In this document: piece after piece, positions 25,534-34,235 of the stretch
Numbering within the stretch: the stretch's first letter is position 1
How the letters are laid out: each line of letters starts with the position of its first letter
NCBI RefSeq assembly: GCF_003545715.1
Contig: NZ_QVNU01000004.1
Span: 248,001 to 312,000 of the forward strand
Direction of reading: 5' to 3'
Length of the DNA: 64,000 nt
Source: Taibaiella koreensis
GTDB taxonomy: Bacteria > Bacteroidota > Bacteroidia > Chitinophagales > Chitinophagaceae
Program-made: the position numbers and the translations under genes
Notes under the pieces: generated by a model
What the model saw: the letters and a program-made list of their open reading frames with translations, nothing else
Told to the model about the DNA's origin: nothing
The model's database searches: none

Positions 25534-26373
25534 ATGAAACTTACACTAAGAGCGGAAAATACCGGCGGCGAATTATTGCTTTTTAAAGAGGAGGCAGGGT
25601 TCGACCGCTTGTTCTTTAGCAGGGACAGGTTTAATAAGTACTTTACTATTGCCTGGAACCCCGGAGAAAAACAGACTGTCACCATCGATGGCTCAGAATA
25701 TGATTTTCCCGCCAATTCGCTGCTAACACTCCTGTTCAACCAGTCCTTCAGCTTTGAAAATTCGGCGAGTATCGTGGCCTGGCAGTTCAACCGGGAGTTT
25801 TATTGTATCATCGACCATGACAGCGAGGTAAGCTGCGTCGGCTTTTTGTTCAGTAGCACAGACCATATGTTTGTTCAATTGAATGATCAGGCACAACAAA
25901 AGTTACAATTGTTGTCTGATGTTTTTATAGAAGAATTCAAGACCTCGGACAATATCCAGAACGAAATGCTGCTGGTACTGCTCAAACGATTGATCATTTA
26001 TGTAACCAAGCTGGCCAAGTTAGGCTATATGCCTGTCAAAAAAATGCAAGATGACCGTTTTCATATCATCCGTAAATTCAATCTGCTGGTAGAAGCTCAT
26101 TTTAAATCAGAACATTCCGTCAGCTTTTACGCAGGACAACTCTGTAAATCACCTAAGACCCTATCTAATCTGTTTGCGCTGTTCAAACAAAAGACGCCTT
26201 CCCAAATCATCCAGGAAAGAGTTATGGTGGAAGCCAAACGGCTTTTATGCTATACTGACAAATCGATAAAGCATATCACTTTTGAACTGGGCTTTGAAGA
26301 CGTCTCCTACTTCTCCAATTTTTTCAAGAAAAATAGCGGTACGGCGCCATCGGATTTCAGGAACACAAAATGA
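25534..26373 (+). CDS. AraC-family transcriptional regulator
   Basis: A 279-residue regulator. The N-terminal part is a cupin-like domain (EYDFPANSLLTLLFNQSFSF) as in regulators that lack a clear ligand site. The C-terminal AraC domain reads VSFYAGQLCKSPKTLSNLF and HITFELGFEDVSYFSNFFKK, ending in GTAPSDFR. It lies downstream of hydrolase 1, separated by a hairpin, and converges on another AraC gene at 26384. It is of a different subtype from the 15158/23614 pair. Confidence 0.88.
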   Translation: MKLTLRAENTGGELLLFKEEAGFDRLFFSRDRFNKYFTIAWNPGEKQTVTIDGSEYDFPANSLLTLLFNQSFSFENSASIVAWQFNREFYCIIDHDSEVSCVGFLFSSTDHMFVQLNDQAQQKLQLLSDVFIEEFKTSDNIQNEMLLVLLKRLIIYVTKLAKLGYMPVKKMQDDRFHIIRKFNLLVEAHFKSEHSVSFYAGQLCKSPKTLSNLFALFKQKTPSQIIQERVMVEAKRLLCYTDKSIKHITFELGFEDVSYFSNFFKKNSGTAPSDFRNTK

Positions 26374-26383
26374 GCGGATAGGC

Positions 26384-27286
26384 TTAGTTTGAATGCCGGT
26401 ACCCGCTTGGGGAATGACCTGTCTTGCTCTTGAACAGCCTGCTGAAATGCGAGGGGTGCTCAAAGCCAAGCATATAGGCGATTTCGCTGACTGGCTTTTG
26501 CGTGCTCCACAATAGCGACCTAGCTTTATCCACCAATTGTAAATGAATATGCTCCAGTGTTGTCTTACCGGTAAAACGCTGCAACAGATCAGATAGGTAA
26601 TTGGGCGACAGGTTCATCCGGGAAGCAAAGTAGCCTACATTGGGCAGGCCGATATCAATCAGCGTTTCCGGTGCAAAGTAATCTTTGATCAATTTTTCAA
26701 ATTGTTGTACCACATCAGTATTTACTTTCTCGCGGGTATAGAACTGGCGGTCGTAGAAACGGCTGCAATAATTAAGCAATAGTTCAATATTGGATTGTAT
26801 CAAACCGTTGGTATGTCTATCAATATTCTGTTCATATTCTTTCCGGATGTTACAGAGACATGCCGTCAATACACGCTTCTCGTCCTCAGAGACGTGCAAG
26901 GCTTCGTTAGCCTCGTAATTGAAAAAGGTATAGCTGGCCATCTTGCGACCAAGTGCGCAGGTATTGATCAGGTCGGGATGGAAAAATAATCCCCAGCCTT
27001 CTTCGATATGCAGTTCCGGGCTGGAAGTGACGACCTGGCCGGGCGCCGTGAACATTAATGATCCTTCGCTGAAATCGTAATAAGAATGTCCGTATTGGAT
27101 GGAACCAGTGAATTTTTTACAAAAAATCGTGTAAAAACCAAGACAGCAGGTAACAGCAGCTTTGGGACGTTCGACCTGATTGTTGCCCATCTCTATTACC
27201 GTAATTAAAGGATGCCTGGGTTGAGCTACGCCATAAAACTTGTGCAGCTCGCTAATGGATTCAATTGCTAAATAGGACTCTGGCAT
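26384..27286 (-). CDS. AraC-family transcriptional regulator
   Basis: A 300-residue regulator. The N-terminal sensor contains GFYTIFCKKFTGSIQYGHSY and the C-terminal domain has VGYFASRMNLSPNYLSDLL plus EIAYMLGFEHPSHFSRLFK. It lies 21 nt downstream of an SDR gene on the same strand. SDR plus this AraC subtype is a common Bacteroidota pairing. The pair is divergent from hydrolase 2, with the conserved 28-nt block in the shared intergenic region, so this regulator is a strong candidate for binding there. Confidence 0.9.
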   Translation of the reverse strand: MPESYLAIESISELHKFYGVAQPRHPLITVIEMGNNQVERPKAAVTCCLGFYTIFCKKFTGSIQYGHSYYDFSEGSLMFTAPGQVVTSSPELHIEEGWGLFFHPDLINTCALGRKMASYTFFNYEANEALHVSEDEKRVLTACLCNIRKEYEQNIDRHTNGLIQSNIELLLNYCSRFYDRQFYTREKVNTDVVQQFEKLIKDYFAPETLIDIGLPNVGYFASRMNLSPNYLSDLLQRFTGKTTLEHIHLQLVDKARSLLWSTQKPVSEIAYMLGFEHPSHFSRLFKSKTGHSPSGYRHSN

Positions 27287-27307
27287 AAATGTAAATTTAC
27301 TATTAAG

Positions 27308-28123
27308 CTATTTGACAAAATAACTGCGCATTTGCCGCATATATTCCTGATCACTCTTTTGGTGCTTAGTGTCGATATAGAAATGAGCATCTGCACCGAC
27401 TGCGTAGCGCAAGCGGTCGCTGTCGTCGGTCGCCGCTTCATAAATTGTTTGCGCAACCTCTTCTGGAGTAGCTTTGGATAAATGTGCAGCAGCCTGAGCA
27501 TAATTGCTATAGAAACCGGCAAATAAAGGATCGTAGGCGGGGATGTCATTTTTGATCATATCCACGGCACCCCGGAAATTGGTAGCGATACTGCCCGGCT
27601 CGATCAGTTTAACAGCGATGCCTAAGGGCCGGAGTTCATGTGCCAAAGATTCTGACAGCCCTTCCACAGCAAATTTAGAGCTATGGTACAGGCCGCCAAA
27701 AGGAAATGTAACCTGCCCGCCCATCGAAGAGATATTGATAATGGTGCCGCTACCTTGCGCGCGCAAGTGTGGCAGCACAGCGCGGGTTACTTCTATTAAT
27801 CCGAAAAAATTGACATCAAATTGACGCCGGATCTGCACGCTGGTGGCTGATTCGAATACACCGATCAGGGCATAGCCCGCATTGTTCAGGAGCGCATCTA
27901 TCTGACCAAAGCGGCCGATACCTTCAGCAACAGCATCCTCGATAGATTGCTGGTTCTGTACATCAAGGCGGGCAACCAGTACATCAGCCAGCTTATTCAG
28001 CTCCGCTTCCTTTTCGGGTGAACGCATAGTAGCAATAACATTCCAGCCTTTTTGCTGAAACAGTTTGGCGGCGTCTCGGCCAATACCGGAAGAAGCACCG
28101 GTAATCAGGATAGTCTTTTTCAT
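27308..28123 (-). CDS. Short-chain dehydrogenase/reductase
   Basis: A 271-residue classical SDR: TGASSGIG cofactor motif at residues 7-14, NNAG, and catalytic Ser plus YHSSK. The long C-terminus (about 60 residues beyond the usual core) fits the group often annotated as SDR oxidoreductase linked to AraC regulators. Substrate unknown. First gene of an SDR-AraC operon divergent from hydrolase 2. Confidence 0.92.
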   Translation of the reverse strand: MKKTILITGASSGIGRDAAKLFQQKGWNVIATMRSPEKEAELNKLADVLVARLDVQNQQSIEDAVAEGIGRFGQIDALLNNAGYALIGVFESATSVQIRRQFDVNFFGLIEVTRAVLPHLRAQGSGTIINISSMGGQVTFPFGGLYHSSKFAVEGLSESLAHELRPLGIAVKLIEPGSIATNFRGAVDMIKNDIPAYDPLFAGFYSNYAQAAAHLSKATPEEVAQTIYEAATDDSDRLRYAVGADAHFYIDTKHQKSDQEYMRQMRSYFVK

Positions 28124-28127
28124 AATC

Positions 28128-28149
28128 TTGTATCATTTTGATAATACAA
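28128..28149. promoter_or_regulatory. Inverted repeat next to SDR start
   Basis: TTGTAT (28128-28133) and ATACAA (28144-28149) are perfect inverted arms with a 10-nt spacer, immediately upstream of the SDR start codon. Candidate operator for the SDR-AraC operon. Confidence 0.4.
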
Positions 28150-28235
28150 AGTTCCGGCAAGCCAGGTGGTAAGACTTGACGATATCTACGCAATCCTTAA
28201 CGATTTCACGGCAGCAGCATCCTTTAAGCGTAAAG

Positions 28236-28263
28236 AAGGGAAATAATAGCAACTAATCGGGAA
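28236..28263 (+). promoter_or_regulatory. Conserved operator block of hydrolase 2, GGGAA cores 21 bp apart
   Basis: Matches 26 of 28 positions with 24612-24639. The GGGAA cores begin at 28238 and 28259. The weak -7 element CACCTTTG (28296-28303) starts 37 nt after the second core, exactly as at hydrolase 1, while the DNA between shows no clear similarity. It sits in the divergent region between the SDR-AraC operon and hydrolase 2. Confidence 0.62.
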
Positions 28264-28341
28264 TTGTGCCCATAAACATTGCCTGCTTTTCAGGGCACCT
28301 TTGTATCGTTGATTCAAACAAAAACTTCAACACCACAAAAA

Positions 28342-29133
28342 ATGAACATGCAAACCTTAATGAACTCAATGAAAACCGGCGCCCTGGCTGCAACTGTTAC
28401 CCTTTCTGCTATAACCGGCACGGTGGAACAGACCTATGCGCAAACAGTAAAAAATGTAGTGCTTGTACATGGCGCTTTCGCCGACGGCTCCGGCTACAAA
28501 GGCGTCTACGAGATCCTCACGAAACAGGGTTACCACGTAACCATAGTACAAAACCCTTTAACTTCCCTAGAAGATGATGTTGCAGCAACTAATCTGGCGC
28601 TGGATGCACAGGACGGTCCAACTATACTTGCCGGTCATTCCTGGGGCGGTGTTGTGATCACACAGGCTGGTAATCATCCGAAGGTTGCAGGGCTGGTTTA
28701 TATTGCGGCCTTTCAACCCGACAACGGTGAATCTGCCTTGAAATGGTTCCAGACTGCCCCACCCGCCCCGGAAAATGGTGTGCTGCCTCCTGATGGGAAA
28801 GGCATCGTTTACTACGACAAAGCAAAATTCCATGCCGGTTTTTGTGGCGACCTGAGCAGCACGGAAGCCGAATTTATGTACGCCTCACAAGGCGCCTTCA
28901 ACGGTAAATGTTTTGTGAGCCCCATCACAGAGGCAGCCTGGAGGAATAAACCTACTTATGGCATTGTAGCCACCGATGACAAAAGCATCAACCCGGAGAT
29001 TCAGCGCAATATGTACAAACGTTCCAACACGAAGATTACCGAGATCAAAGGCAGTCATGCCGTTTATATATCACAGCCTGAGAAAGTAGCTGCTGTGATC
29101 GCACAAGTAGCCAAAACGCTCTCGGACAAATAA
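28342..29133 (+). CDS. Alpha/beta-fold hydrolase (hydrolase 2, exported)
   Basis: A 263-residue alpha/beta hydrolase closely similar to hydrolase 1 but with an N-terminal extension that reads as a signal peptide (TGALAATVTLSAITGTVEQTYAQ), so it probably acts in the periplasm. LVHGAFADGSG, GHSWGG and a terminal GSH motif give the catalytic set. ATG 28342 is chosen over the in-frame TTG at 28279. The two paralogues place the same chemistry in two compartments under one apparent control element. Confidence 0.92.
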   Translation: MNMQTLMNSMKTGALAATVTLSAITGTVEQTYAQTVKNVVLVHGAFADGSGYKGVYEILTKQGYHVTIVQNPLTSLEDDVAATNLALDAQDGPTILAGHSWGGVVITQAGNHPKVAGLVYIAAFQPDNGESALKWFQTAPPAPENGVLPPDGKGIVYYDKAKFHAGFCGDLSSTEAEFMYASQGAFNGKCFVSPITEAAWRNKPTYGIVATDDKSINPEIQRNMYKRSNTKITEIKGSHAVYISQPEKVAAVIAQVAKTLSDK

Positions 29134-29177
29134 CTAGTGCCGGACAAAGCTTAACACTAGAATTCTTTAGACAAGAT

Positions 29178-29185
29178 TACCTTTG
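29178..29185 (+). promoter_or_regulatory. -7 promoter element
   Basis: TACCTTTG matches TAnnTTTG, 24 nt before the ATG of the Lys-rich gene at 29210. Confidence 0.55.
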
Positions 29186-29209
29186 TGTTAATTTTTAAAA
29201 CCGCACTAC

Positions 29210-29542
29210 ATGGCTAAAGAAACAAAAGCAATCCCCGAAAAAAAGATTTTACAAAAAGAGATTGCTTACCAATTGGAAAATTCCCTCGGAAAGCTAAAGG
29301 ACCTTCTGGGTGAGAAAAAATTTAACTCCCGCATTAATAAAGCTGTGAAGCTCTTTACAGAAGGAATAAAAACAGATGAAAAGAAACCAAAGAAAGGAAT
29401 TGTGAATCCCATCCCCACAAACAAGACGACAAAGGGTAAAAATGACCTTGCCGTTAAGCCAAATCCTCCAAAAGCACCTGTAAAGAAAAGGCCAGCAACA
29501 AAGAAGTCAGTGGTAGCGAAAACGCAGGTAGTTGCCCAATAA
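29210..29542 (+). CDS. Lysine/proline-rich small basic protein
   Basis: A 110-residue protein. The first 60 residues look like amphipathic helices (YQLENSLGKLKDLLGEKKFN), and the rest is a disordered Lys/Pro/Thr/Ala tail (KPNPPKAPVKKRPATKK) like that of histone H1-type bacterial proteins. DNA or RNA binding is plausible from charge alone; no family is recognised. It has its own promoter and a downstream hairpin, so it is a monocistronic gene. Confidence 0.75.
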   Translation: MAKETKAIPEKKILQKEIAYQLENSLGKLKDLLGEKKFNSRINKAVKLFTEGIKTDEKKPKKGIVNPIPTNKTTKGKNDLAVKPNPPKAPVKKRPATKKSVVAKTQVVAQ

Positions 29543-29556
29543 AAAAGGTTTATCCT

Positions 29557-29602
29557 GATAAGCAGAAAAGGCCGCCATTGTTGGCGACCTCTTCTGCTTA
29601 TC
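29557..29602. terminator. Bidirectional hairpin terminator
   Basis: Arms GATAAGCAGAA (29557-29567) and TTCTGCTTATC (29592-29602) are perfect 11-bp complements, with further pairing in the loop. It lies between convergent genes. Confidence 0.65.
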
Positions 29603-29638
29603 CTGTTAGAATGTCCCCGGATTTTTGCAACGACCTTA

Positions 29639-30241
29639 TTAGAATTTCACCAGGTTTAAGGTAGCCAGCGCGCCCTTTGCCTGTTGTAGCTTGCTGCCTT
29701 CGCCAAGGGAGCCCAGGTCGATCGGGGCAAAGCCCAAAGATTCGATAACGCTCATTACCTCACTTTTAGCAGGCTGGTCATTGCCGGAGACAAACAATAC
29801 CCGGTTGCCTCCAGACACTGCCGGGTCTTCGGCCAGTGTTTTGTAAAAGATCGTATTAAAGGCTTTTACAATCCTGGCACCCGGGAGCAGTGAAGCTACT
29901 ACCTCGCTGGATGCCTTACCACCCAGGTCTTCTACTTTAAACTCCGGGGCATAGGTGATGAAGTGGTTGGTGGCATCTATAACCACACGGCCTGTCCAGT
30001 CGGTAACACCGGCGAGTGTCGGTACCTGCGACCAGGGAAGCGAAAGCAACACAATATCGGCCTGGGCCGCCTCCTGGATGGTGCCGGCTTTGGCAGCCGC
30101 GCCCAATGACTGAACGATCTCTTTCAACGAATCGGGGCCGCTGTTATTAGCCAGGATAACCGGATGACCGGCTTTTATTAAATGGCGGGCCACGGTCTGG
30201 CCGATATTTCCCGCACCAATGATACCAAATGTCTTTTTCAT
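29639..30241 (-). CDS. NAD(P)-binding F420-dependent-reductase-like protein
   Basis: A 200-residue single Rossmann protein. The cofactor motif is GIIGAGNIGQTVARHL near the N-terminus, with VIDATNHF and FNTIFYKTL further on; this is the npdG/F420_oxidored group. In Bacteroidota, which lack F420, such proteins use NADP, and their substrates are unknown. Last gene of the isochorismatase-porin-reductase run, starting 24 nt after the porin stop. Confidence 0.87.
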   Translation of the reverse strand: MKKTFGIIGAGNIGQTVARHLIKAGHPVILANNSGPDSLKEIVQSLGAAAKAGTIQEAAQADIVLLSLPWSQVPTLAGVTDWTGRVVIDATNHFITYAPEFKVEDLGGKASSEVVASLLPGARIVKAFNTIFYKTLAEDPAVSGGNRVLFVSGNDQPAKSEVMSVIESLGFAPIDLGSLGEGSKLQQAKGALATLNLVKF

Positions 30242-30265
30242 GAATTTTGTTTTTGAAGCGTTGAA

Positions 30266-31672
30266 CTAAATATTGATTGCCGTTCTCAAACCGAAATACA
30301 GGATATCGCTTTTTGTATCGCTGTTCCCCCTCAGGTAGCTACCTCTTCGATAGTAGGCCGAAATGAATTGGAAGCTGACGTGCTTACCTGCCTGGTATTG
30401 CGTAAATAAATCGTACATGTCGCCAACATGTTTCCCGGCATCTGCCGCAGGTAACAGGAAGGCGCCGTTAACTGCGTAGAGACCATCCTGCAGGCTTTCT
30501 CGCCAGAACCTGTAATAGTTTACTGTCAGGATAATCTGCATTGTTATCCTAAGCTCCACTTTGGGATGAATGACAATCAGGTTGGAAGATCCTGCATTGT
30601 CGATGTACCCGTAGAATATGGCCTTGGGATAGATCGGGCTAAATGTCTGCAGGCTATTATCGTTCGCATTACCATCACCACTGGAAATAGCGCCCTGGAC
30701 AGATATTACGGGTCTTAATGCAAAAGAGCTGAGCCGGTAGCCAAAGGAGGGCGCTATCTTCCAGGCCAGGATACTGCCCTTGTTAAACTTACCCCATTGG
30801 AAGTCCAGCTCTGTAAAGCTAAACCAATCCTTGCTATCAAGGCTAAGCCCGGTTCCAGCAGTGTGCCTGAGCTCCTTGCCGCTGCCCTGGTTGTAGTGAC
30901 TGTCATCACGATCCGTCACCAAGTAATAGAGATCGATTTTAGCCAGCACTGTTACCGGAAAATTCTGTGTCAGCCACAGGCCGCCGATGGTTTGATCCTG
31001 ATCCACGGCATCGTCCAATACCCCCGGACGAACAGCAATGGCCTTCATCGCAAAGACGTCCAGTCTTGTACGCTTTGTCTCTAACAATAATTTACCACCG
31101 ATAAAAGACCTCCGGACATTTGCATCGCGCAAGTCCAGCAATGTTCCCTGGCCATATTTCAGGTACTGCTTTCCAAGACGCAGCCGCAACCGGCTGTTTA
31201 CCGTGGGGCTTACTGATACTTCAGCAAAAAGCTGGTTGACCGCCAGCTTATTTTGATCCTGCGCCGGGCGCGGCCCTCCATTCCTTCCGCTGATCAGGCT
31301 GCTCTGGAGCTCTGTAAAGAGGCGGAAATAACGGCTATATCGAAAGTTACTGTGCAATAAGGCGCGGTGCAGGAAATAACCATCCCGATCCTGCGGCCCT
31401 ATTCCCCACTGGTAATCTTTAAAATACTCAAATCCTTCCCTGATATTGATCCCGGTACTTACAGACTCGTTGCCGCGAAAAACGGGCAGATGTTTAACGT
31501 TGGCTGGCAGCGTGCGTAGCGTATCCGCCGGCCAATACTCTTCGGATGCGTCTGTCAAATACCCGGTTGGTATTGTATCCCTTATCTGGGCATCAACCGA
31601 CCGGCTTAAGATTGCTATCACAAAAATTGTCGCCAGTAGCTTCCCAATCATCAAACGCAGGCGCCTGTTCAT
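30266..31672 (-). CDS. Alginate-export-type outer-membrane porin
   Basis: A protein of about 468 residues exported by a signal peptide (LLATIFVIAILSRSVDAQ); the start is set at 31672 (MNRRLRLMIGK), since the open frame to 31714 adds residues without a leader character. The barrel-like body contains LFTELQSSLISGRNGG and RLRLRLGKQYLKYGQGTLLDLRDAN, a pattern known from the Alginate_exp family. Such proteins form wide channels for organic anions or sugars; here the substrate is probably that of the flanking enzymes (inference). 44 nt downstream of the isochorismatase. Confidence 0.8.
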   Translation of the reverse strand: MNRRLRLMIGKLLATIFVIAILSRSVDAQIRDTIPTGYLTDASEEYWPADTLRTLPANVKHLPVFRGNESVSTGINIREGFEYFKDYQWGIGPQDRDGYFLHRALLHSNFRYSRYFRLFTELQSSLISGRNGGPRPAQDQNKLAVNQLFAEVSVSPTVNSRLRLRLGKQYLKYGQGTLLDLRDANVRRSFIGGKLLLETKRTRLDVFAMKAIAVRPGVLDDAVDQDQTIGGLWLTQNFPVTVLAKIDLYYLVTDRDDSHYNQGSGKELRHTAGTGLSLDSKDWFSFTELDFQWGKFNKGSILAWKIAPSFGYRLSSFALRPVISVQGAISSGDGNANDNSLQTFSPIYPKAIFYGYIDNAGSSNLIVIHPKVELRITMQIILTVNYYRFWRESLQDGLYAVNGAFLLPAADAGKHVGDMYDLFTQYQAGKHVSFQFISAYYRRGSYLRGNSDTKSDILYFGLRTAINI

Positions 31673-31716
31673 TGCTGATAGCATGTCGTGGGTTAAGAGA
31701 ACCGGGCGTGGCAATG

Positions 31717-32379
31717 CTACGACTGAACCGGTGTTGCCAGCAGCTGCAATTCCCAGTTAAGGCTTGTACCCACATTGCCCATGTGGTCCACCAGCATCTC
31801 GGCCAGCTTGGGAACGGTTTCAGTACGCGCCCAGTCCCTTTGCAACTCGGACCCGAATACGGTCCAGGTAATCGGAACCGCACCTGCCTGCACCATACGC
31901 GTTACCGCCATTTCATGTGCTTCCAGGCTTACACCACCTGAAGCATCCGTAACAATATACACTTCATACCCTTCGCCGAGGGCCTGAATAACCGGCATTG
32001 CCAGGCATATCTCTGTCCATAAAGCGGCCATTACTATCTTCTTCTTTCCCGTTGCTTTTACCCAATCGGTCACCCGGGTGTCTTGCCAGGTATTGATGAA
32101 AGTGCGGTCGATCGGTTTCTGATCTGGAAAGATGTCCTGGAGCTGCCTAATCAGGAAACCGCCCCGTTGTTCGACAACCGTTGTGAAAAGAGTCGGCACA
32201 TTAAATGCTTTTGCCGATTTGGTCAGGCCAACCACATTGTTGATGATGGTCTGCGTGTCGTGGCTTCTCAATCCGGCGAACTGGAATGGCTGGTGATCGA
32301 TGAGGATCAGCGCACAGTTGTCCGGAGTCAGCAGGGCTTCGAGGCCCGCTTTTGTGTTGGATTGGTTTTGAGCTTGCAT
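31717..32379 (-). CDS. Isochorismatase-family hydrolase
   Basis: A 220-residue cysteine hydrolase. The family triad is partly visible: Asp in LILIDHQPFQF and Cys in LWTEICLAMPV. An unusual GGFLIRQLQDIF segment lies between them. This YcaC-like group hydrolyses small amides or esters, not necessarily isochorismate, and no siderophore genes adjoin it. First gene of the isochorismatase-porin-reductase run; a Crp-type regulator is encoded upstream on the same strand. Confidence 0.9.
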   Translation of the reverse strand: MQAQNQSNTKAGLEALLTPDNCALILIDHQPFQFAGLRSHDTQTIINNVVGLTKSAKAFNVPTLFTTVVEQRGGFLIRQLQDIFPDQKPIDRTFINTWQDTRVTDWVKATGKKKIVMAALWTEICLAMPVIQALGEGYEVYIVTDASGGVSLEAHEMAVTRMVQAGAVPITWTVFGSELQRDWARTETVPKLAEMLVDHMGNVGTSLNWELQLLATPVQS

Positions 32380-32612
32380 TGCTTTTAGATTTTTAATTAA
32401 TAAGGAAATAGATTACCGGGTCGATAATACGCAGGTGTCTGTTTCTGCGTCGCTATTGACAATGCGAAGATGGGCTGATAATGGGGGGAGATTTTTGACC
32501 TGCAATAAGAAATGCGATTGATACAGATCAATGGAAACGGGCAATAAATTTCTTATCGAAAGACAAAAAGAGACCTAATGGGATCAGGCGTGCAAAATCA
32601 TTATGAGGTTTA

Positions 32613-33197
32613 TTACTGGGAAAGCACCTGTTTGCGTACCCTGCTCATCGTTTCCGGTGTCAGGCCCAGGTAGGAGGCCAACATGCTTTGCGGAAACCTG
32701 TTGAAAAACTCGGGATGTGTCCGCATCAGGTAGCGGTACTTTTCTTCTGCCGTGTAGCTGATACCGGCTTCTATCCTTTTTTGAGCGGCAACGGAATGGT
32801 TCTGATCAAGGATATGGGCCATTTTCAGAAAGGTAAGCGACTGTTCCTTGAGCCTGGTGATTTTATCGAGGGTGGTGACCAACAGTTCCGTATCTTCTAC
32901 GGCATCGATGTTATAACGGGAAGGTGTCAGGCTCATAAAGCTGCCCCTATCACTCATCCACCATCCCTCTATGGCCAGGATGGTAATGTGTTCCGCTCCA
33001 TTATCATCTATAGTATACTGCCGCATGGCGCCTGAAGTAATAAATGACATGTACCGGCAAACACTTCCTTCATGAAGCAGGAACTGCTTTCTTTTAACCC
33101 CTTTGGTATCAAATGCCTGCTCTATATATACAAACTCCTCGTCGGGAATTACGGCGGCCGTTACGCGGTCAATATACTTCCGGAGTATGTCGTACAT
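32613..33197 (-). CDS. Crp/Fnr-family transcriptional regulator
   Basis: A 194-residue paralogue of the regulator at 20116: beta-roll sensor (LLHEGSVCRYMSFITSGAMRQ), GWWMSDRGSFMSLTPS block, and C-terminal helix-turn-helix (MLASYLGLTPETMSRVRKQ). Start set at 33197 (MYDILRKYIDRV) to match the paralogue; 18 further codons are open upstream. It probably controls the downstream isochorismatase run or the SDR at 33477 that is transcribed away from it. Confidence 0.88.
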   Translation of the reverse strand: MYDILRKYIDRVTAAVIPDEEFVYIEQAFDTKGVKRKQFLLHEGSVCRYMSFITSGAMRQYTIDDNGAEHITILAIEGWWMSDRGSFMSLTPSRYNIDAVEDTELLVTTLDKITRLKEQSLTFLKMAHILDQNHSVAAQKRIEAGISYTAEEKYRYLMRTHPEFFNRFPQSMLASYLGLTPETMSRVRKQVLSQ

Positions 33198-33422
33198 AAA
33201 ATTAAGAGGCTGCAAAAAGATTTTACGAAATAGTGAATAGCACTGGCCCACTCCTTTTCTACCTTGATCAACAAAATGCTTATAGGCAATGCAGTATATC
33301 TCTGATTACCCGGCCGAAATTAAGGTTTTGTCATCAAAAAAAGGAACATGGTCTTGGCATACCTTAATATGGGATAAGCCAATTCCTTGATCTGCATCAA
33401 CCGGCGGACAGCTCCCCGGTAC

Positions 33423-33430
33423 TACTTTTG
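33423..33430 (+). promoter_or_regulatory. -7 promoter element of SDR gene
   Basis: TACTTTTG matches TAnnTTTG, 46 nt upstream of the ATG at 33477. Confidence 0.5.
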
Positions 33431-33476
33431 ATGATGCAATGCTAAGGGTAACTATTAAACTATTAAAGTCTAAATC

Positions 33477-34235
33477 ATGGCAAGGTTAAAAAACAAAGTA
33501 GCCATTGTGACCGGCGCTGCCAGCGGCATGGGTGAGGCAACCGCAACACTTTTTGCAGCAGAAGGAGCCAGCGTGCTGCTGACAGATATCCAGGAAGAAA
33601 AACTCAGGTCAGTCGTTGGCCGGATCCGGCTGGAGGGAAATACCGCCGACTTCATTATACATGATGTAAGTAATGAAGCGTCCTGGCAAAAGGTTGTTGA
33701 AACGGCTATAGATCTTTATGGAAAAATTGACATTCTGGTGAACAATGCAGGTATCACCGGAAACCTGTTTGCCCCGATACCGGAGCGATCGGCGGACGAA
33801 TTCAACCGGGTGTTATCGGTCAACCTGCTAAGCCAGTTTTTGGGGATCAAGGCCGTGGTCTCTCCTATGCAACAAGCCGGTGGGGGCGCCATCATCAATA
33901 TTTCGTCTATAGGTGGAATTATCGGATCAGCGGGCGCCACGGCTTATACTGCTTCTAAAGGTGGTTCCCGGGCACTTACCAAAGGGGCTGCCGCAGAACT
34001 CGCCAAAGATCGTATCCGTGTCAACTCTGTTCATCCGGGCTATGTGGCCACACCTATGACAACAATGATGGAAGGGGCAGAAGATTTTGCTGCTAGGGCC
34101 ATCGGCACCACACCGCTGGGAAGAGGCGGAACGCCGGAGGAAATCGCCTTTGCCGTGCTATATCTTGCATCTGACGAATCTTCTTTCACAACAGGAGCTA
34201 AGTTTGTTATCGACGGAGGAACTATCGCTTTATGA
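33477..34235 (+). CDS. Short-chain dehydrogenase/reductase (glucose 1-dehydrogenase-like)
   Basis: A 252-residue classical [11 protein letters not shown] at residues 12-19, a NNAG motif, catalytic Ser before YTASK, and the conserved C-terminus [14 protein letters not shown]. The length and motifs match the FabG/glucose-dehydrogenase group. Divergent from the Crp-type gene; single-gene unit. It is the last gene of the regulator-rich accessory block. Confidence 0.93.
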   Translation: MARLKNKVAIVTGAASGMGEATATLFAAEGASVLLTDIQEEKLRSVVGRIRLEGNTADFIIHDVSNEASWQKVVETAIDLYGKIDILVNNAGITGNLFAPIPERSADEFNRVLSVNLLSQFLGIKAVVSPMQQAGGGAIINISSIGGIIGSAGATAYTASKGGSRALTKGAAAELAKDRIRVNSVHPGYVATPMTTMMEGAEDFAARAIGTTPLGRGGTPEEIAFAVLYLASDESSFTTGAKFVIDGGTIAL

